Assembly (NCBI GenBank): GCA_020849535.1
Contig: JADLGB010000216.1
Span: 62,001-126,000, forward strand
Direction: 5' to 3'
Length of the DNA stretch: 64,000 nt
DNA from: Candidatus Hydrogenedentota bacterium
GTDB lineage: Bacteria > Hydrogenedentota > Hydrogenedentia > Hydrogenedentales > SLHB01
A model generated the notes under the pieces. That model searched no databases, was not told where the DNA came from, and saw only the letters and a program-made list of their open reading frames with translations. Both the position numbers and the translations under genes were made by a program. Each line of letters opens with the position of its first letter. The stretch's first letter is position 1. Of the stretch, positions 1 through 8,411 are shown piece by piece.

Positions 1-1
1 T

Positions 2-604
2 GTCTGCGGGAACATCGCGAGCCAGGAGGACCACGTGCGCATGCTCGATGAAACACTCGCGGCGTTCGGACGCGTCGACCTCCTAGTCAACAACGCGGGC
101 GTGGCGTGCCTGAAACGCCTCGACATCCTCGAAACCACCGCCGAGAGTTTCGACCGGCTCATCAGCATCAATGTGCGCGGTCCTTTCTTCTTCACACAAC
201 TCGTGGCGAATCAGATGATCCGCCAGGTTCAGTCGGGCACTCCTAATCCGCCGCGCATCGTCTTCATCACCAGCATTTCATCCGACACTGCCAGTCCCAG
301 CCGCGCCGAGTACTGCGTGAGCAAGGCGGGCCTCAGCATGACTGCCCAGTGCTTCGCGGTCCGTCTCGCCGAGTACGGCATCAACGTCTTCGATATCCGC
401 CCAGGCATCATCGCCACCGATATGACCTCCGTCGTCAAGGAGAAGTACGATACCCTGATTGGTCAGGGCCTACTCCTGCAGAAGCGCTGGGGGACTCCCG
501 AAGACATCGGCAAGGCCGTACTTTCACTGGCGCAAGGGCATTTCGACTACGCCACTGGCGCGGTCATCGAGGTCGGCGGCGGGTTCGGGATCAAGCGTCT
601 TTGA
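2..604 (+). CDS. SDR-family oxidoreductase, 5'-truncated by window edge
   Basis: NAD(P)-dependent short-chain dehydrogenase/reductase, probably acting on a sugar or 3-oxoacyl/alcohol substrate in the cytoplasm. The reading frame is open to the left edge, so the Rossmann GxxxGxG segment lies outside the window. Visible parts are the NNAG structural motif, a catalytic Ser segment (FITSISS), the YCVSK form of the YxxxK active site, and the IRPGIIATDMT stretch that follows it in SDRs. The C-terminus (GAVIEVGGGFGI) is typical of the family. A GTG at 35 could be misread as a start, but it sits inside the conserved fold. The next gene is a secreted sugar isomerase-like protein, so a role in sugar catabolism is an inference; the substrate is not recognisable. 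Confidence 0.9.
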   Translation, partial: VCGNIASQEDHVRMLDETLAAFGRVDLLVNNAGVACLKRLDILETTAESFDRLISINVRGPFFFTQLVANQMIRQVQSGTPNPPRIVFITSISSDTASPSRAEYCVSKAGLSMTAQCFAVRLAEYGINVFDIRPGIIATDMTSVVKEKYDTLIGQGLLLQKRWGTPEDIGKAVLSLAQGHFDYATGAVIEVGGGFGIKRL

Positions 605-699
605 GCGCCGCATTGCCTCGGCATCCCACAACGCGCTACCATCAGTATCAACTGTTTACACCTGCTCGGCCACGCGCCGCTCAGAAAGGGGAGGAAGCA

Positions 700-1611
700 A
701 TGAACGTGAAGCAACTCTTTTCGTGGATTACCGGTGCTGCGTTAGCCTTGGCGACTGTGCCCGCCGCGCTTGCCCAGGATGACGCGACCGCCGCGACCAT
801 TACGCCGAAGGGTACCCCGGCAGCGGAGGCCCTCGGTTGGCACGTAGGCTGTCAAGCTTACACCTTCAACCGATTCTCGTTTTACGAGGCCATCGACAAG
901 GTGAAGGCCCTTGGCCTTCAGTATATCGAGGCGTATCCGGGGCAGACCCTCAGCAAGGATACGCCGGACGTGAAGTTCGACCACAACATGTCGCCGGACC
1001 TGTACCCAGAAGTCCAGGCCCGTCTCCAGGCCGCCGGGGTCAAACTGATGAATTACGGCGTCGTCGGCCTTGGCGCGGATGAGGCCGAGAACCGTAAGGT
1101 ATTCGAGTTCGCCAAGAAAATGGGTATCGAGACCATCGTTTCCGAGCCGGAGGCCGCCACCCTGCCGGCGATCGACAAGCTCGCCCAGGAATACGGCATC
1201 AACGTCGCCCTGCACAACCACCCCGCGCCTTCCAAGTACTGGGACCCCAAGACGGTTCTCAATGCCTGCAACGGCCTGAGCAACCGCATCGGCTCTTGCG
1301 CCGATACCGGCCACTGGATGCGTTCAGGCGTCGACCCGCTTGAAGCAGTCAAGATGCTGGAAGGCCGCATTATCTCGTTCCATCTGAAGGACTTGGGTCA
1401 GTTTGGCGTCAAGGAAGCCCACGACGTCCCCTGGGGCACAGGCTTGGCCAATATCCGCGCCATCCTGACCGAACTCCAGCGCCAGGGATTCAAGGGCGTG
1501 TTCTCCGCGGAGTACGAACACAACTGGGATAACTCGGTCCCTGATTTGGCATTATGCGTCGCCAACCTGGACGCCATCGCTGCGAACCTGACCGAACTCC
1601 AGGGCAAGTAA
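700..1611 (+). CDS. Secreted sugar phosphate isomerase/epimerase-like TIM barrel protein
   Basis: A 303-residue xylose-isomerase-like (AP endonuclease 2 / sugar isomerase superfamily) TIM barrel. It opens with a Sec-type signal peptide of about 23 residues ending ALAQD, so it probably works in the periplasm or outside the cell. Metal-ligand type residues lie in the EAYPG, SEPE, ALHNH, GSCADTGHW and SFHLKD strands, and a late SAEYEH strand closes the barrel, as usual for this family. The ATG at 700 follows GGGGAGGAAG, a good ribosome site; the frame extends further upstream but without signal-peptide logic. It lies 95 nt after the SDR and may be co-transcribed. Exact substrate unknown. Confidence 0.88.
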   Translation: MNVKQLFSWITGAALALATVPAALAQDDATAATITPKGTPAAEALGWHVGCQAYTFNRFSFYEAIDKVKALGLQYIEAYPGQTLSKDTPDVKFDHNMSPDLYPEVQARLQAAGVKLMNYGVVGLGADEAENRKVFEFAKKMGIETIVSEPEAATLPAIDKLAQEYGINVALHNHPAPSKYWDPKTVLNACNGLSNRIGSCADTGHWMRSGVDPLEAVKMLEGRIISFHLKDLGQFGVKEAHDVPWGTGLANIRAILTELQRQGFKGVFSAEYEHNWDNSVPDLALCVANLDAIAANLTELQGK

Positions 1612-1645
1612 GGAATTCCAAAGGGCGAATCGAACACACTTTTGC

Positions 1646-1690
1646 GCGAGGGGCATGGGCCGGCATAGGTCCATGCCCCTCGCTTTCTTT
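1646..1690 (+). terminator. Rho-independent terminator after sugar isomerase gene
   Basis: Perfect 13-bp stem GCGAGGGGCATGG (1646-1658) and its complement (1671-1683) with a 12-nt loop, followed by TTTCTTT. It lies 35 nt after the isomerase stop and before the SPFH operon promoter. Confidence 0.8.
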
Positions 1691-1704
1691 CGTGGTCCAT
1701 GACC

Positions 1705-1733
1705 TTGACAAGTCCTCCAATATATGCTATCAT
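1705..1733 (+). promoter_or_regulatory. Sigma-70-type promoter of the SPFH operon
   Basis: TTGACA at 1705-1710, a 17-nt spacer, then TATCAT at 1728-1733. The -35 is a perfect consensus. The -10 falls inside a perfect palindrome, and the start codon of the SPFH gene is about 30 nt downstream. Confidence 0.6.
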
Positions 1734-1744
1734 TATGATAGCAT
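1724..1744. promoter_or_regulatory. Operator-like palindrome over the -10 box
   Basis: Two perfect 10-bp arms, ATGCTATCAT and ATGATAGCAT, separated by a single T. The palindrome covers the -10 element and the likely transcription start, the position of a repressor site. The second gene of the operon encodes a small Arc-like ribbon-helix-helix DNA-binding protein, so autoregulation is the simplest reading (inference). Confidence 0.6.
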
Positions 1745-1764
1745 TTCGATAGGAGGGTCGCGCA

Positions 1765-2649
1765 ATGCTTACCAAAGAACAAGAGCGAAGTGTCATGGAC
1801 GGGTGGGCGATTCTGGGTTTCGTGATAGCCTCGGGGCTGCTACTCTTGGCCTGCCTTGTTTACGGCGTGGGTTGGGCGGAGGATGATAATAAGATCCCGG
1901 TGGTCATCTGCGTAGTTCTCGGGATCATGCTGTGGGTCTTCGTATGTTGCGGCTTTTTTACGCTCCAGCCCAACGAGGCGGCCGTCCTCGTGCTCTTCGG
2001 CGATTACAAGGGCACCGTTAAGACCGAAGGCTTCAAATGGGCTAACCCCCTCTATAAGAAGATCAAGCTCTCTCAGCGCTGGCGCAACTTCGACGGCGGC
2101 ACCACCAAGGTCAATGACCTGCGCGGGAATCCTATCGATATCTCCGCGGTCGTCGTGTGGCGCGTAACCGACACTGCCAAGGCCATCTTTGACGTGGATC
2201 ATTACGAGCACTTCGTGTCGGTGCAAAGTGAAGCCGCGTTGCGCCATCTCGCCATGTCGTATCCCTACGACACCTTTGAAGAAGACGTGCTCTCCCTTCG
2301 GGGCAGCACCGAAGAGATCAGCGAAGCGCTTCAGCGTGAGGTTCAGGAGCGCGTGGCGAAGGCGGGTGTGCACGTCGAAGAGGCTCGCCTGAATCATCTG
2401 GCTTACGCACCTGAGATCGCCGGTGCCATGCTTCAGCGCCAGCAGGCGGACGCCGTGGTTGCCGCGCGGTCGCGCATCGTGGAAGGCGCCGTGGGGATGG
2501 TCGAGATGGCCCTCGACAAGCTTGAAGAATATGGAAAGATCCAGTTGGATGAGGAGCGCAAGGCCGCGATGGTGAGCAATCTGCTCGTGGTCCTGTGCGC
2601 GCACCAACCGGCCCAGCCGATTGTCAACGCGGGTACGCTGTACACGTAG
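1765..2649 (+). CDS. SPFH/Band 7 domain membrane protein
   Basis: A 294-residue SPFH (stomatin/prohibitin/flotillin/HflK-C) family protein. Two hydrophobic segments near the N-terminus (about residues 13-32 and 44-66) are followed by the SPFH start (LQPNEAAVLVLFGDYKGTV), a Band 7 core, and a helical region rich in Ala, Gln and charged residues (about 195-260), as in oligomer-forming family members. Such proteins scaffold membrane microdomains. The ATG at 1765 follows AGGAGGG at 7 nt. It heads a three-gene unit with a ribbon-helix-helix regulator 12 nt downstream and a small membrane protein; an operator-like palindrome covers its promoter. The role in this organism is unknown; membrane-stress or transport homeostasis is a guess. 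Confidence 0.9.
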   Translation: MLTKEQERSVMDGWAILGFVIASGLLLLACLVYGVGWAEDDNKIPVVICVVLGIMLWVFVCCGFFTLQPNEAAVLVLFGDYKGTVKTEGFKWANPLYKKIKLSQRWRNFDGGTTKVNDLRGNPIDISAVVVWRVTDTAKAIFDVDHYEHFVSVQSEAALRHLAMSYPYDTFEEDVLSLRGSTEEISEALQREVQERVAKAGVHVEEARLNHLAYAPEIAGAMLQRQQADAVVAARSRIVEGAVGMVEMALDKLEEYGKIQLDEERKAAMVSNLLVVLCAHQPAQPIVNAGTLYT

Positions 2650-2661
2650 CGGGAGCGTATC

Positions 2662-2838
2662 GTGGCGGAGCGAAAATCCATATTGCTCAGACTCCCGCCC
2701 GAATTGGTGGACGAACTCAATCTCTGGGCCAAGGACGACCTGCGAAGTCTCAATGCCCAGATCGAGTTTCTGCTCCGCGAAATGGTGAGAAAGCGGCGCA
2801 AGGAACTGATATTCGACGAACAGGACTCAGACCAGTAA
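2662..2838 (+). CDS. Arc-like ribbon-helix-helix DNA-binding protein
   Basis: A 58-residue protein starting with GTG at 2662. The pattern is that of Arc/MetJ ribbon-helix-helix repressors: a beta strand KSILLRLPPELVDEL, helix A, then SLNAQIEFLLREMVRKRR as helix B, with an acidic tail. Proteins of this type act as dimers on palindromic operators. It is 12 nt downstream of the SPFH gene and 18 nt upstream of the next membrane protein, and a perfect 21-bp palindrome sits on the operon promoter. Autorepression is an inference from that arrangement. Confidence 0.85.
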   Translation: MAERKSILLRLPPELVDELNLWAKDDLRSLNAQIEFLLREMVRKRRKELIFDEQDSDQ

Positions 2839-2856
2839 TCACAAGGGGGAGTTGGT

Positions 2857-3327
2857 ATGGATTACACAAAGACCGTGCCGATCAAGGGGGATGGGCGAAA
2901 GGCACTGGAGCGGGCCCGGAGCGTGTTCATCCAACAAGGTTTTCAAGTCTCTCCCATTTCCACGCAGCGATTCGAGGCGAAGGGGGAGAAGCTACTTCGG
3001 AACAACCACAATCCGTTTCATGGAGTAAGCCGCGCCATCTTCATGGTCTCCGGCGGCATACTCACGGTGGAGGCTGAGCTCGGCGGAGTCCGCAGACTCA
3101 GGAACTTCCTTTACATCTTTCCGCCCGCACTCGGGTTGGTGCTGGCGGTGTCTTTCAGTCTAGCGGGAAACTTCGCGGGTAAGCCCTGGTATATGCCTTA
3201 CCTGCCACTCGGGCCGGTTGCGCCTTGGGTCGTGATAAGCCCGCTGATGGCTTGGTCCTTCCGGCGCAAAGTGATTGAAACGCTTGATACCTTGCTCGAA
3301 AACCTACACGGTATGAGAGCCGACTGA
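2857..3327 (+). CDS. Small membrane protein of SPFH operon, unknown function
   Basis: A 156-residue protein. The N-terminal half (to about residue 80) is soluble and mixed alpha/beta, followed by two hydrophobic segments (about 84-105 and 116-133) and a short basic-acidic tail. The ribosome site AAGGGGGAG precedes ATG 2857. It is the third gene of the SPFH/RHH unit, 18 nt after the regulator, so it probably works with the SPFH scaffold in the inner membrane. I do not recognise a named family. Confidence 0.75.
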   Translation: MDYTKTVPIKGDGRKALERARSVFIQQGFQVSPISTQRFEAKGEKLLRNNHNPFHGVSRAIFMVSGGILTVEAELGGVRRLRNFLYIFPPALGLVLAVSFSLAGNFAGKPWYMPYLPLGPVAPWVVISPLMAWSFRRKVIETLDTLLENLHGMRAD

Positions 3328-3361
3328 CGGTGCGTTCAGAATTCTCGGAGAATGAGGTGAC

Positions 3362-3859
3362 ATGAGTTTGGCCTGGGTCGTATATCCATTCTTGGTGATC
3401 GTCGCGGCCTTCGGGGTGCTTCTGATTGTTGGCACGCTGGTTTCAGTGCGCCGATCCCGCGCAACGGCACGTTGGCCTGCCGCGGAAGCAAAGTTGATCG
3501 AGGCCGGCGTCGAGGATGGCGACCGCTACGAGGACCAGAAGGTGATTTGCCTTCGTTATTCGTATGTGGTTGGCGGCGTGGCCTACACGGGACGGGGTAT
3601 CCGTCCTCACCATGAAGTGGACCACGCGGTAGGGGATGAAGTCCTGGCGCGGCTGAAGCGATGCAAGGTATTTCTCGTCCGGTATAACCCAAGCGATCCG
3701 GAAGAGGCCTATGTCTTGCCAGGTGCGTTTCGTGACGAATGGGCGGCGTTTTACACCGGCATGCTCTTCCTTGTCGCAGCCATCCTTTTCATGCTGATCT
3801 TCCATTTCCTCACTGCGGGAACAGCCGACTATGCGTCCGCGGTGACGATTCTGGAGTAG
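3362..3859 (+). CDS. DUF3592-type membrane protein
   Basis: A 165-residue protein with an N-terminal transmembrane helix (about 5-28), a beta-rich middle containing a ...ICLRYSYVVGGVAYTG... strand pair and a VRYNPSDPEEAYVL motif, and a C-terminal transmembrane helix (about 130-152). The YNPxxPxxAYL element and two-helix layout match the DUF3592 family. GAGGTGAC precedes ATG 3362. The next gene encodes a paralogue, so the pair arose by tandem duplication. Function unknown. Confidence 0.82.
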   Translation: MSLAWVVYPFLVIVAAFGVLLIVGTLVSVRRSRATARWPAAEAKLIEAGVEDGDRYEDQKVICLRYSYVVGGVAYTGRGIRPHHEVDHAVGDEVLARLKRCKVFLVRYNPSDPEEAYVLPGAFRDEWAAFYTGMLFLVAAILFMLIFHFLTAGTADYASAVTILE

Positions 3860-3871
3860 ACCTTTAATGGG

Positions 3872-4384
3872 ATGCTGGGAATCATGCTGATTCGTACACT
3901 GGTCTTCGCATTCGGATTCTGCTTCGCCGGCTTTGGCCTCTACACAAGCGTCGCGGAGTTCAGCCGCATTCTTCATGGGTACGACGTAGCGCAGTGGCCG
4001 ACGGTTGTTGCAACGATCAATACCTGCGAATTGGAGCAATGGGCGGAAGAGGGTACGACGACGTACCGGCTGGACTTGGGGTACTCGTACACAGTAGACG
4101 GCACTACGCACCACGCCGGCGGCATTCATCCCGTTGTTCATGAAGGTGGAGAGCCGGTGCGCAGTTTGTTTCTGGCGCTCACCGGACACCAGAAGGTGAT
4201 GGTGTGCTACAACCCCAATAATCCGTCCGAGGCGTATCTTTTCGGGGGAGGGTTCACGAGGCACTGGGGCGTTGTCTTCGGTCAACTCGCGTTTTTCACG
4301 TTCGGCGTCCTCTTCAGTCTCGTAGTCCATTGCGCCCTGCCCTCCAAGGCGTATTTCGCGAAGAGACTGGCCGTCGTGCGGTAA
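3872..4384 (+). CDS. DUF3592-type membrane protein, tandem paralogue
   Basis: A 170-residue paralogue of the preceding protein: N-terminal transmembrane helix, DLGYSYTVDGTTHHAGG strand pair, VCYNPNNPSEAYLFGG motif and a C-terminal hydrophobic helix (about 135-158). It begins 12 nt after its neighbour's stop; ATG 3872 and ATG 3884 are both possible starts. Neither has a strong ribosome site, so translational coupling is possible. Function unknown. Confidence 0.8.
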   Translation: MLGIMLIRTLVFAFGFCFAGFGLYTSVAEFSRILHGYDVAQWPTVVATINTCELEQWAEEGTTTYRLDLGYSYTVDGTTHHAGGIHPVVHEGGEPVRSLFLALTGHQKVMVCYNPNNPSEAYLFGGGFTRHWGVVFGQLAFFTFGVLFSLVVHCALPSKAYFAKRLAVVR

Positions 4385-4437
4385 GAAGCACGCGGAAACG
4401 GGGTGCGCGGTACCCCGTCTCGGGCAGCAAAGAGCGA

Positions 4438-4470
4438 AGCGGCCGAACCATGCCCGGCCGCTCCATCTTT
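4438..4470 (+). terminator. Terminator between convergent genes
   Basis: AGCGGCCG (4438-4445) pairs with CGGCCGCT (4455-4462) around a 9-nt loop, followed by CCATCTTT. It lies between the convergent DUF3592 and Gfo/Idh/MocA genes and may serve both. Confidence 0.55.
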
Positions 4471-4490
4471 GTTGCACACTCCATACGTCG

Positions 4491-5804
4491 TCAGGCTATC
4501 TGCGGCACCTCGAATCCCGGCCGGAAGACGCGCGTCAGCATCGCGTTGGCCTCGTCGTCGTTGACGAAAGTCTCCGACGCGGGATCGAACTCAAGCGAGC
4601 GGCCCAGCCGGTACGAGATATTAGCGAGATGGCAGTGGATGCAGGACACTTGTCCCACCTTCGCGGAGGCGTGTAGGTCCTCTTGCTTGCGGCTGCGCAC
4701 GGCTTTGAGGAAGTTGCCGAAGTGGGTGTCGGACTCCACCTCTTCGCCTTTCACGTTCATCAGCCTGTCGTTCTTGTCGTAGAAGCCCACGCCTTCCACG
4801 TAATAGCCCTCTGACCCGTAGAAGAGGTTGCCTACCCGGACGCCCTCCTTGAAATCCCCTTTGACCATGGCGCCACCCTCGCTGTTCGTCCAGCGATTGC
4901 GCACGTCGAAGATCATCTCTGTGCCATCCGCATACGTGAAACACGCCGTGTTCGTGTTCGGGGTCTCGGCCTGATCCTTGTAGGTGTAGCGACCGCCCAT
5001 GCTGTACACCTTCACCGGCAGGCCGCGGTTCATACCCCAAACTCCGATATCCATCTGGTGCACGCCCTGATTGCCGATCTCCCCGTTGCCGTAGTGCCAG
5101 AACCAGTGCCAGTTGTAAGGATGGTAGAGCGGATTGAACGGGCGCTCCTCCGCCGGTCCTTGCCATAGATTCCAGTCCAGGCTCTTGGGCGGGTCGCTGT
5201 CCTTGGCGAACCCGAGATCGCCGCGGTTGCCATTCTTGTAGCCCAGCGCCCGCGCTGTGTGCAGTTCACCGATGACCCCTTCGTGCAGGAGCTTGATCGC
5301 GCTGATCCACTCCGCCTCGGAACGGCCTTGCGTGCCGTGCTGCACGATGCGGCCGTGTTTCTCCGCCGCGGCCACGAGCTGACGCCCTTCCCACACCTCG
5401 TGCGCAAGCGGCTTCTCGACGTAAATGTCCTTGCCCGCTTGGCACGCCCAAATCGAAATCAACGTGTGCGTGTGGTTCGGGGTTGCGACGCTGATCGCGT
5501 CAATATCGTCTCGCGCGAGCAGTTCGCGCACATCGGTGGCCAATCGCGGCCTGCGGCCCTTGACCTTTTCAAATACATTCGCGCCGTTTTCCAGCGTCTG
5601 GGAATCCACATCGCACAGGGCCACGACCTCGCTGTCCTCGTGACTCGAAAACGCCTCGATGTGCGTCTTGCCGCGCCCGCCGATGCCCACGCAAGCGACA
5701 CGGATTTTCTCATTGGCCCCGAAGACCTTGCCCTTCGCCATCGTCCCTGCCACGACCACCGCGGCCGCTGAAGTCCCCAAGAATGTTCTGCGATTCATGC
5801 TCAT
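4491..5804 (-). CDS. Tat-exported Gfo/Idh/MocA-family oxidoreductase
   Basis: A 437-residue NAD(P)-dependent dehydrogenase of the Gfo/Idh/MocA family. It starts with a twin-arginine leader (NRRTFLGTSAAAVVVAG), then a Rossmann nucleotide site (VACVGIGGRGKTH), the VEKPLAHEVWEGRQLV segment with the conserved EKP, and a C-terminal alpha/beta dimerisation domain containing HYGNGEIGNQGVHQMD. Substrates are usually sugars, inositols or glycosides. The ATG at 5804 is preferred because GGGAGA lies 7 nt upstream; a longer ATG at 5819 overlaps that site. A second, divergent homologue sits at 61892-63232. Such secreted members are very numerous in Planctomycetes and Hydrogenedentes. Confidence 0.92.
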   Translation of the reverse strand: MSMNRRTFLGTSAAAVVVAGTMAKGKVFGANEKIRVACVGIGGRGKTHIEAFSSHEDSEVVALCDVDSQTLENGANVFEKVKGRRPRLATDVRELLARDDIDAISVATPNHTHTLISIWACQAGKDIYVEKPLAHEVWEGRQLVAAAEKHGRIVQHGTQGRSEAEWISAIKLLHEGVIGELHTARALGYKNGNRGDLGFAKDSDPPKSLDWNLWQGPAEERPFNPLYHPYNWHWFWHYGNGEIGNQGVHQMDIGVWGMNRGLPVKVYSMGGRYTYKDQAETPNTNTACFTYADGTEMIFDVRNRWTNSEGGAMVKGDFKEGVRVGNLFYGSEGYYVEGVGFYDKNDRLMNVKGEEVESDTHFGNFLKAVRSRKQEDLHASAKVGQVSCIHCHLANISYRLGRSLEFDPASETFVNDDEANAMLTRVFRPGFEVPQIA

Positions 5805-5974
5805 CAGAGATTCTCCCATTAACCGGGCGATTGCCCATGGCGCCAGGCCTCATATGCCTGGCGCGACATGCATTTACTGGAAAAGGCATTGTGGCCCAGG
5901 TGCAGTGGAAACGCAAACAAGCCCGTTCCATTGTCCCGCACTCCACGGGGAGCCGCTGTTGTGACGGGATGGAA

Positions 5975-7360
5975 TCAGTTTACAGGCGCCGGTATCACGC
6001 CGGCGGCGCGCCCCATCCAATACGGCAGGAACACATCAATTCCCGGTAGCTCGTAAGACAAGTCGGCGCTCCCATGACTCAAACACGGCGTGCGTTGCCA
6101 GTAGAAATCACTGGGCACGCGCTCTCTTGTCAAGAGGGCGTATTTCGTGAGTTCATCGTCGTGCATCTCGATGGAGGCGTTCTTTCGATGGTCAACGGCT
6201 CTGAAAAACTTCGGCGGTTCAGGGAAGTCAATGAGGAGGCCCTGAACCTGTGCTTGCACTTCGACATTCTTGTTATCAGCGGTTGCTTGCGCATAGATCG
6301 CCGCGAAGTGGGGATTGAGATGCGTGCGCGTGCTTTGAAATAACTGCGTCAACGTTTCAAGCAGACTCTCTTTCAACGCGGCGTCTTTCTCGAGGGCGCA
6401 CAGCACGGAATAACGAATGAACAAGAGGTTGTTCGCGAAGTACTCGCTCTGGAAAGGCGATTTGAGCGATGTGCGCTGTGACATCGCCTCGCAGATCTCG
6501 CGGTACTCTTGTTCCAGATGCCCGTATTTCTCCGGATTGACCGTCATGATCGTGCGCATCCACGCGGCCTTGAACGTTGGCGTCGCGCGAGTCGTATTCC
6601 CTTTACCGTCCTGGATGCTCCAGGAGTCCGCGATAAGGCGGTCGGCCACACGCTCAACGATTCTCTTGACACGGCCACTCACTTCATCGTCCGGGGCGTA
6701 GACGAGGGCCGTAGCCAATCCGAAGTTAATCCCGTCGTACGTGTCCCTGGAGCTGTCCCCCAGCCAGACCAGATCCGTGTAAGGCTCGACGCCTTTGAAC
6801 GCGCGCTTTCCCAGGCCGGGCCGCTCGGGATCTTCGCCCTTTCCATATTGGCTGTAATACTGGCGGTACCCCTCATCATTCGCAGGTCCGGCATACCTTG
6901 CAATGTATCCCTCGCGACCGCTCACGACGAGGAGAAGGTCTATCTTGTCGAGCACGGCAAGGATATCGGCCCGCGTCTTCGCATCCTTCGTGATGCTGCA
7001 TTTCAACGCGAGCGCCGCAAGGTAATGCCCTGTCCACGCCGCGCTGTCGCCCACCCCCTCGAGCCGGTACACGCTGGTCCGCTCGTAGTCGTGCCACCAG
7101 ATATCCGCGTTCAGGCCGTGCGGCAAGTGGTACTTCTGATAGAAATCGAGATAGCGCTCCGCCCGCTCGTACAATGCCTTGGACTGAACCTGCGTCATCC
7201 CCGGCCAATCGATGGTTTCTCCTCGCGCGAGGCTCCGCAGTGCCTTTTCCTGGTCCTGCGAAAGCGCGGACTCCTGCGCGGCCGCTTGAACGGACGCGGC
7301 AACACAGAACAGCACACCTGAAAGAACTGCTCTGAGCCGGTCGGGATTAGAAGTAGTCAT
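5975..7360 (-). CDS. Secreted protein of unknown function, probable alpha-helical toroid
   Basis: A 461-residue protein with a Sec signal peptide of about 28 residues (ending VQAAAQ). The mature part is rich in helices with repeated aromatic/His positions (WWHDYERTSVYRLEGVGDSAAWTGHYLAAL, GYRQYYSQYG, DTYDGINFGLATALVY), which suggests an (alpha/alpha) barrel as in glycan-processing enzymes, but I cannot name the family. AGGGGGTCAC precedes the ATG at 7360. It lies upstream of the Gfo/Idh/MocA gene on the same strand with a 170-nt gap, so a linked role in carbohydrate use is possible. Confidence 0.72.
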   Translation of the reverse strand: MTTSNPDRLRAVLSGVLFCVAASVQAAAQESALSQDQEKALRSLARGETIDWPGMTQVQSKALYERAERYLDFYQKYHLPHGLNADIWWHDYERTSVYRLEGVGDSAAWTGHYLAALALKCSITKDAKTRADILAVLDKIDLLLVVSGREGYIARYAGPANDEGYRQYYSQYGKGEDPERPGLGKRAFKGVEPYTDLVWLGDSSRDTYDGINFGLATALVYAPDDEVSGRVKRIVERVADRLIADSWSIQDGKGNTTRATPTFKAAWMRTIMTVNPEKYGHLEQEYREICEAMSQRTSLKSPFQSEYFANNLLFIRYSVLCALEKDAALKESLLETLTQLFQSTRTHLNPHFAAIYAQATADNKNVEVQAQVQGLLIDFPEPPKFFRAVDHRKNASIEMHDDELTKYALLTRERVPSDFYWQRTPCLSHGSADLSYELPGIDVFLPYWMGRAAGVIPAPVN

Positions 7361-7593
7361 GTGACCCCCTGGTTAATATGGCGCCATGCGCGACGCATGA
7401 TGAATCGGATAGACTACGGCTGCACAAGGGCCGCGGCTTGGCCTGCAAAGTAGTCCACAACAGCACTGGCTCAAATGATAAAGTTGGAGGCGCAGGTGTT
7501 CAAGGTAGACCCGGACACGCAAAACCCGCACCATTTGGTTAAGGCCCGGAACCACACCGACAAGTTTAACTCGACAACCTTCAGGTGGAGTTT

Positions 7594-8403
7594 ATGAACG
7601 ACCTCACACAATACCGCGGATGGGCGCTCATCACGGGCGCGTCGGCAGGCATTGGCCGCGAGTTTGCCCGCGCGATTGCGGCGCACAAGGTGCCCTGCGT
7701 GCTGGTGGCACGGCGTCTGGACCGGCTCAATGAACTGGCGGACGAGCTTCGCGCCGCTCACGGCGTCAAGTGCCGCTGTGTTGCCCAGGATCTGGCCGCA
7801 CCCGACAGCGTTGATTGCCTCCTGGCGGCGGTTTCGGACCTACCCATAGGTATCCTCGTAAACAACGCGGGGTTTGGCCACGCAGGTCGCTTTCACACCC
7901 GGGATCCACAACGCCTCGGGAGCATGGTTAACGTCAACTGCGCAGTGCCTGCATTGCTGACGCGCGCCCTCGTGCCGCAGATGCTCGAGCGCAAACGCGG
8001 CGCGATCATCATCGTCTCGTCGGTACTGGGGTTCGTAGCGTGCCCCTACGAGTCCGTGTACGCAGCCACCAAGGCTTTTGATTTGCAGCTTGGCGCCTCC
8101 CTCTACGCGGAACTAAGGCCGCTCGGCATCGACGTCGTGACCTTGTGTCCGCAGGCCACGCGTACCGAGATTCTCACGGCCCAAGGGTTCTCAGAAGAAT
8201 CAGTGAAGGCGCGTCAGAGGCTGGCGGACGAGCCGGAGAAGGTCGTTGCGATTGCGCTTCGTTCGCTGGGGCGCAAGCCGGTCACGGGCCCCTTCTTCGT
8301 GACGCTCGCTGGCCTGATGCATCGGGTCCTGCCACGCAAACTCGAAGCGTTGCTCATGCGACCGATGATGGCCAAGGTTCATCTCGCGGAGGAAGTGGAG
8401 TAG
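7594..8403 (+). CDS. SDR-family NAD(P)-dependent oxidoreductase
   Basis: A 269-residue classical short-chain dehydrogenase of the type often labelled DltE-like. The cofactor site TGASAGIGREFAR, the NNAG motif, a catalytic Ser (IIIVSSVLG) and YAATK (YxxxK) are intact, followed by LCPQATRTE. The C-terminus has a hydrophobic helix (FFVTLAGLMHRVLP) that may touch the membrane. ATG 7594 is preferred over an in-frame GTG at 7585 because AGGTGGAG lies just upstream of it. The gene converges on pilT with only 8 nt between stops. Substrate unknown. Confidence 0.9.
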   Translation: MNDLTQYRGWALITGASAGIGREFARAIAAHKVPCVLVARRLDRLNELADELRAAHGVKCRCVAQDLAAPDSVDCLLAAVSDLPIGILVNNAGFGHAGRFHTRDPQRLGSMVNVNCAVPALLTRALVPQMLERKRGAIIIVSSVLGFVACPYESVYAATKAFDLQLGASLYAELRPLGIDVVTLCPQATRTEILTAQGFSEESVKARQRLADEPEKVVAIALRSLGRKPVTGPFFVTLAGLMHRVLPRKLEALLMRPMMAKVHLAEEVE

Positions 8404-8411
8404 GGGAGCGC

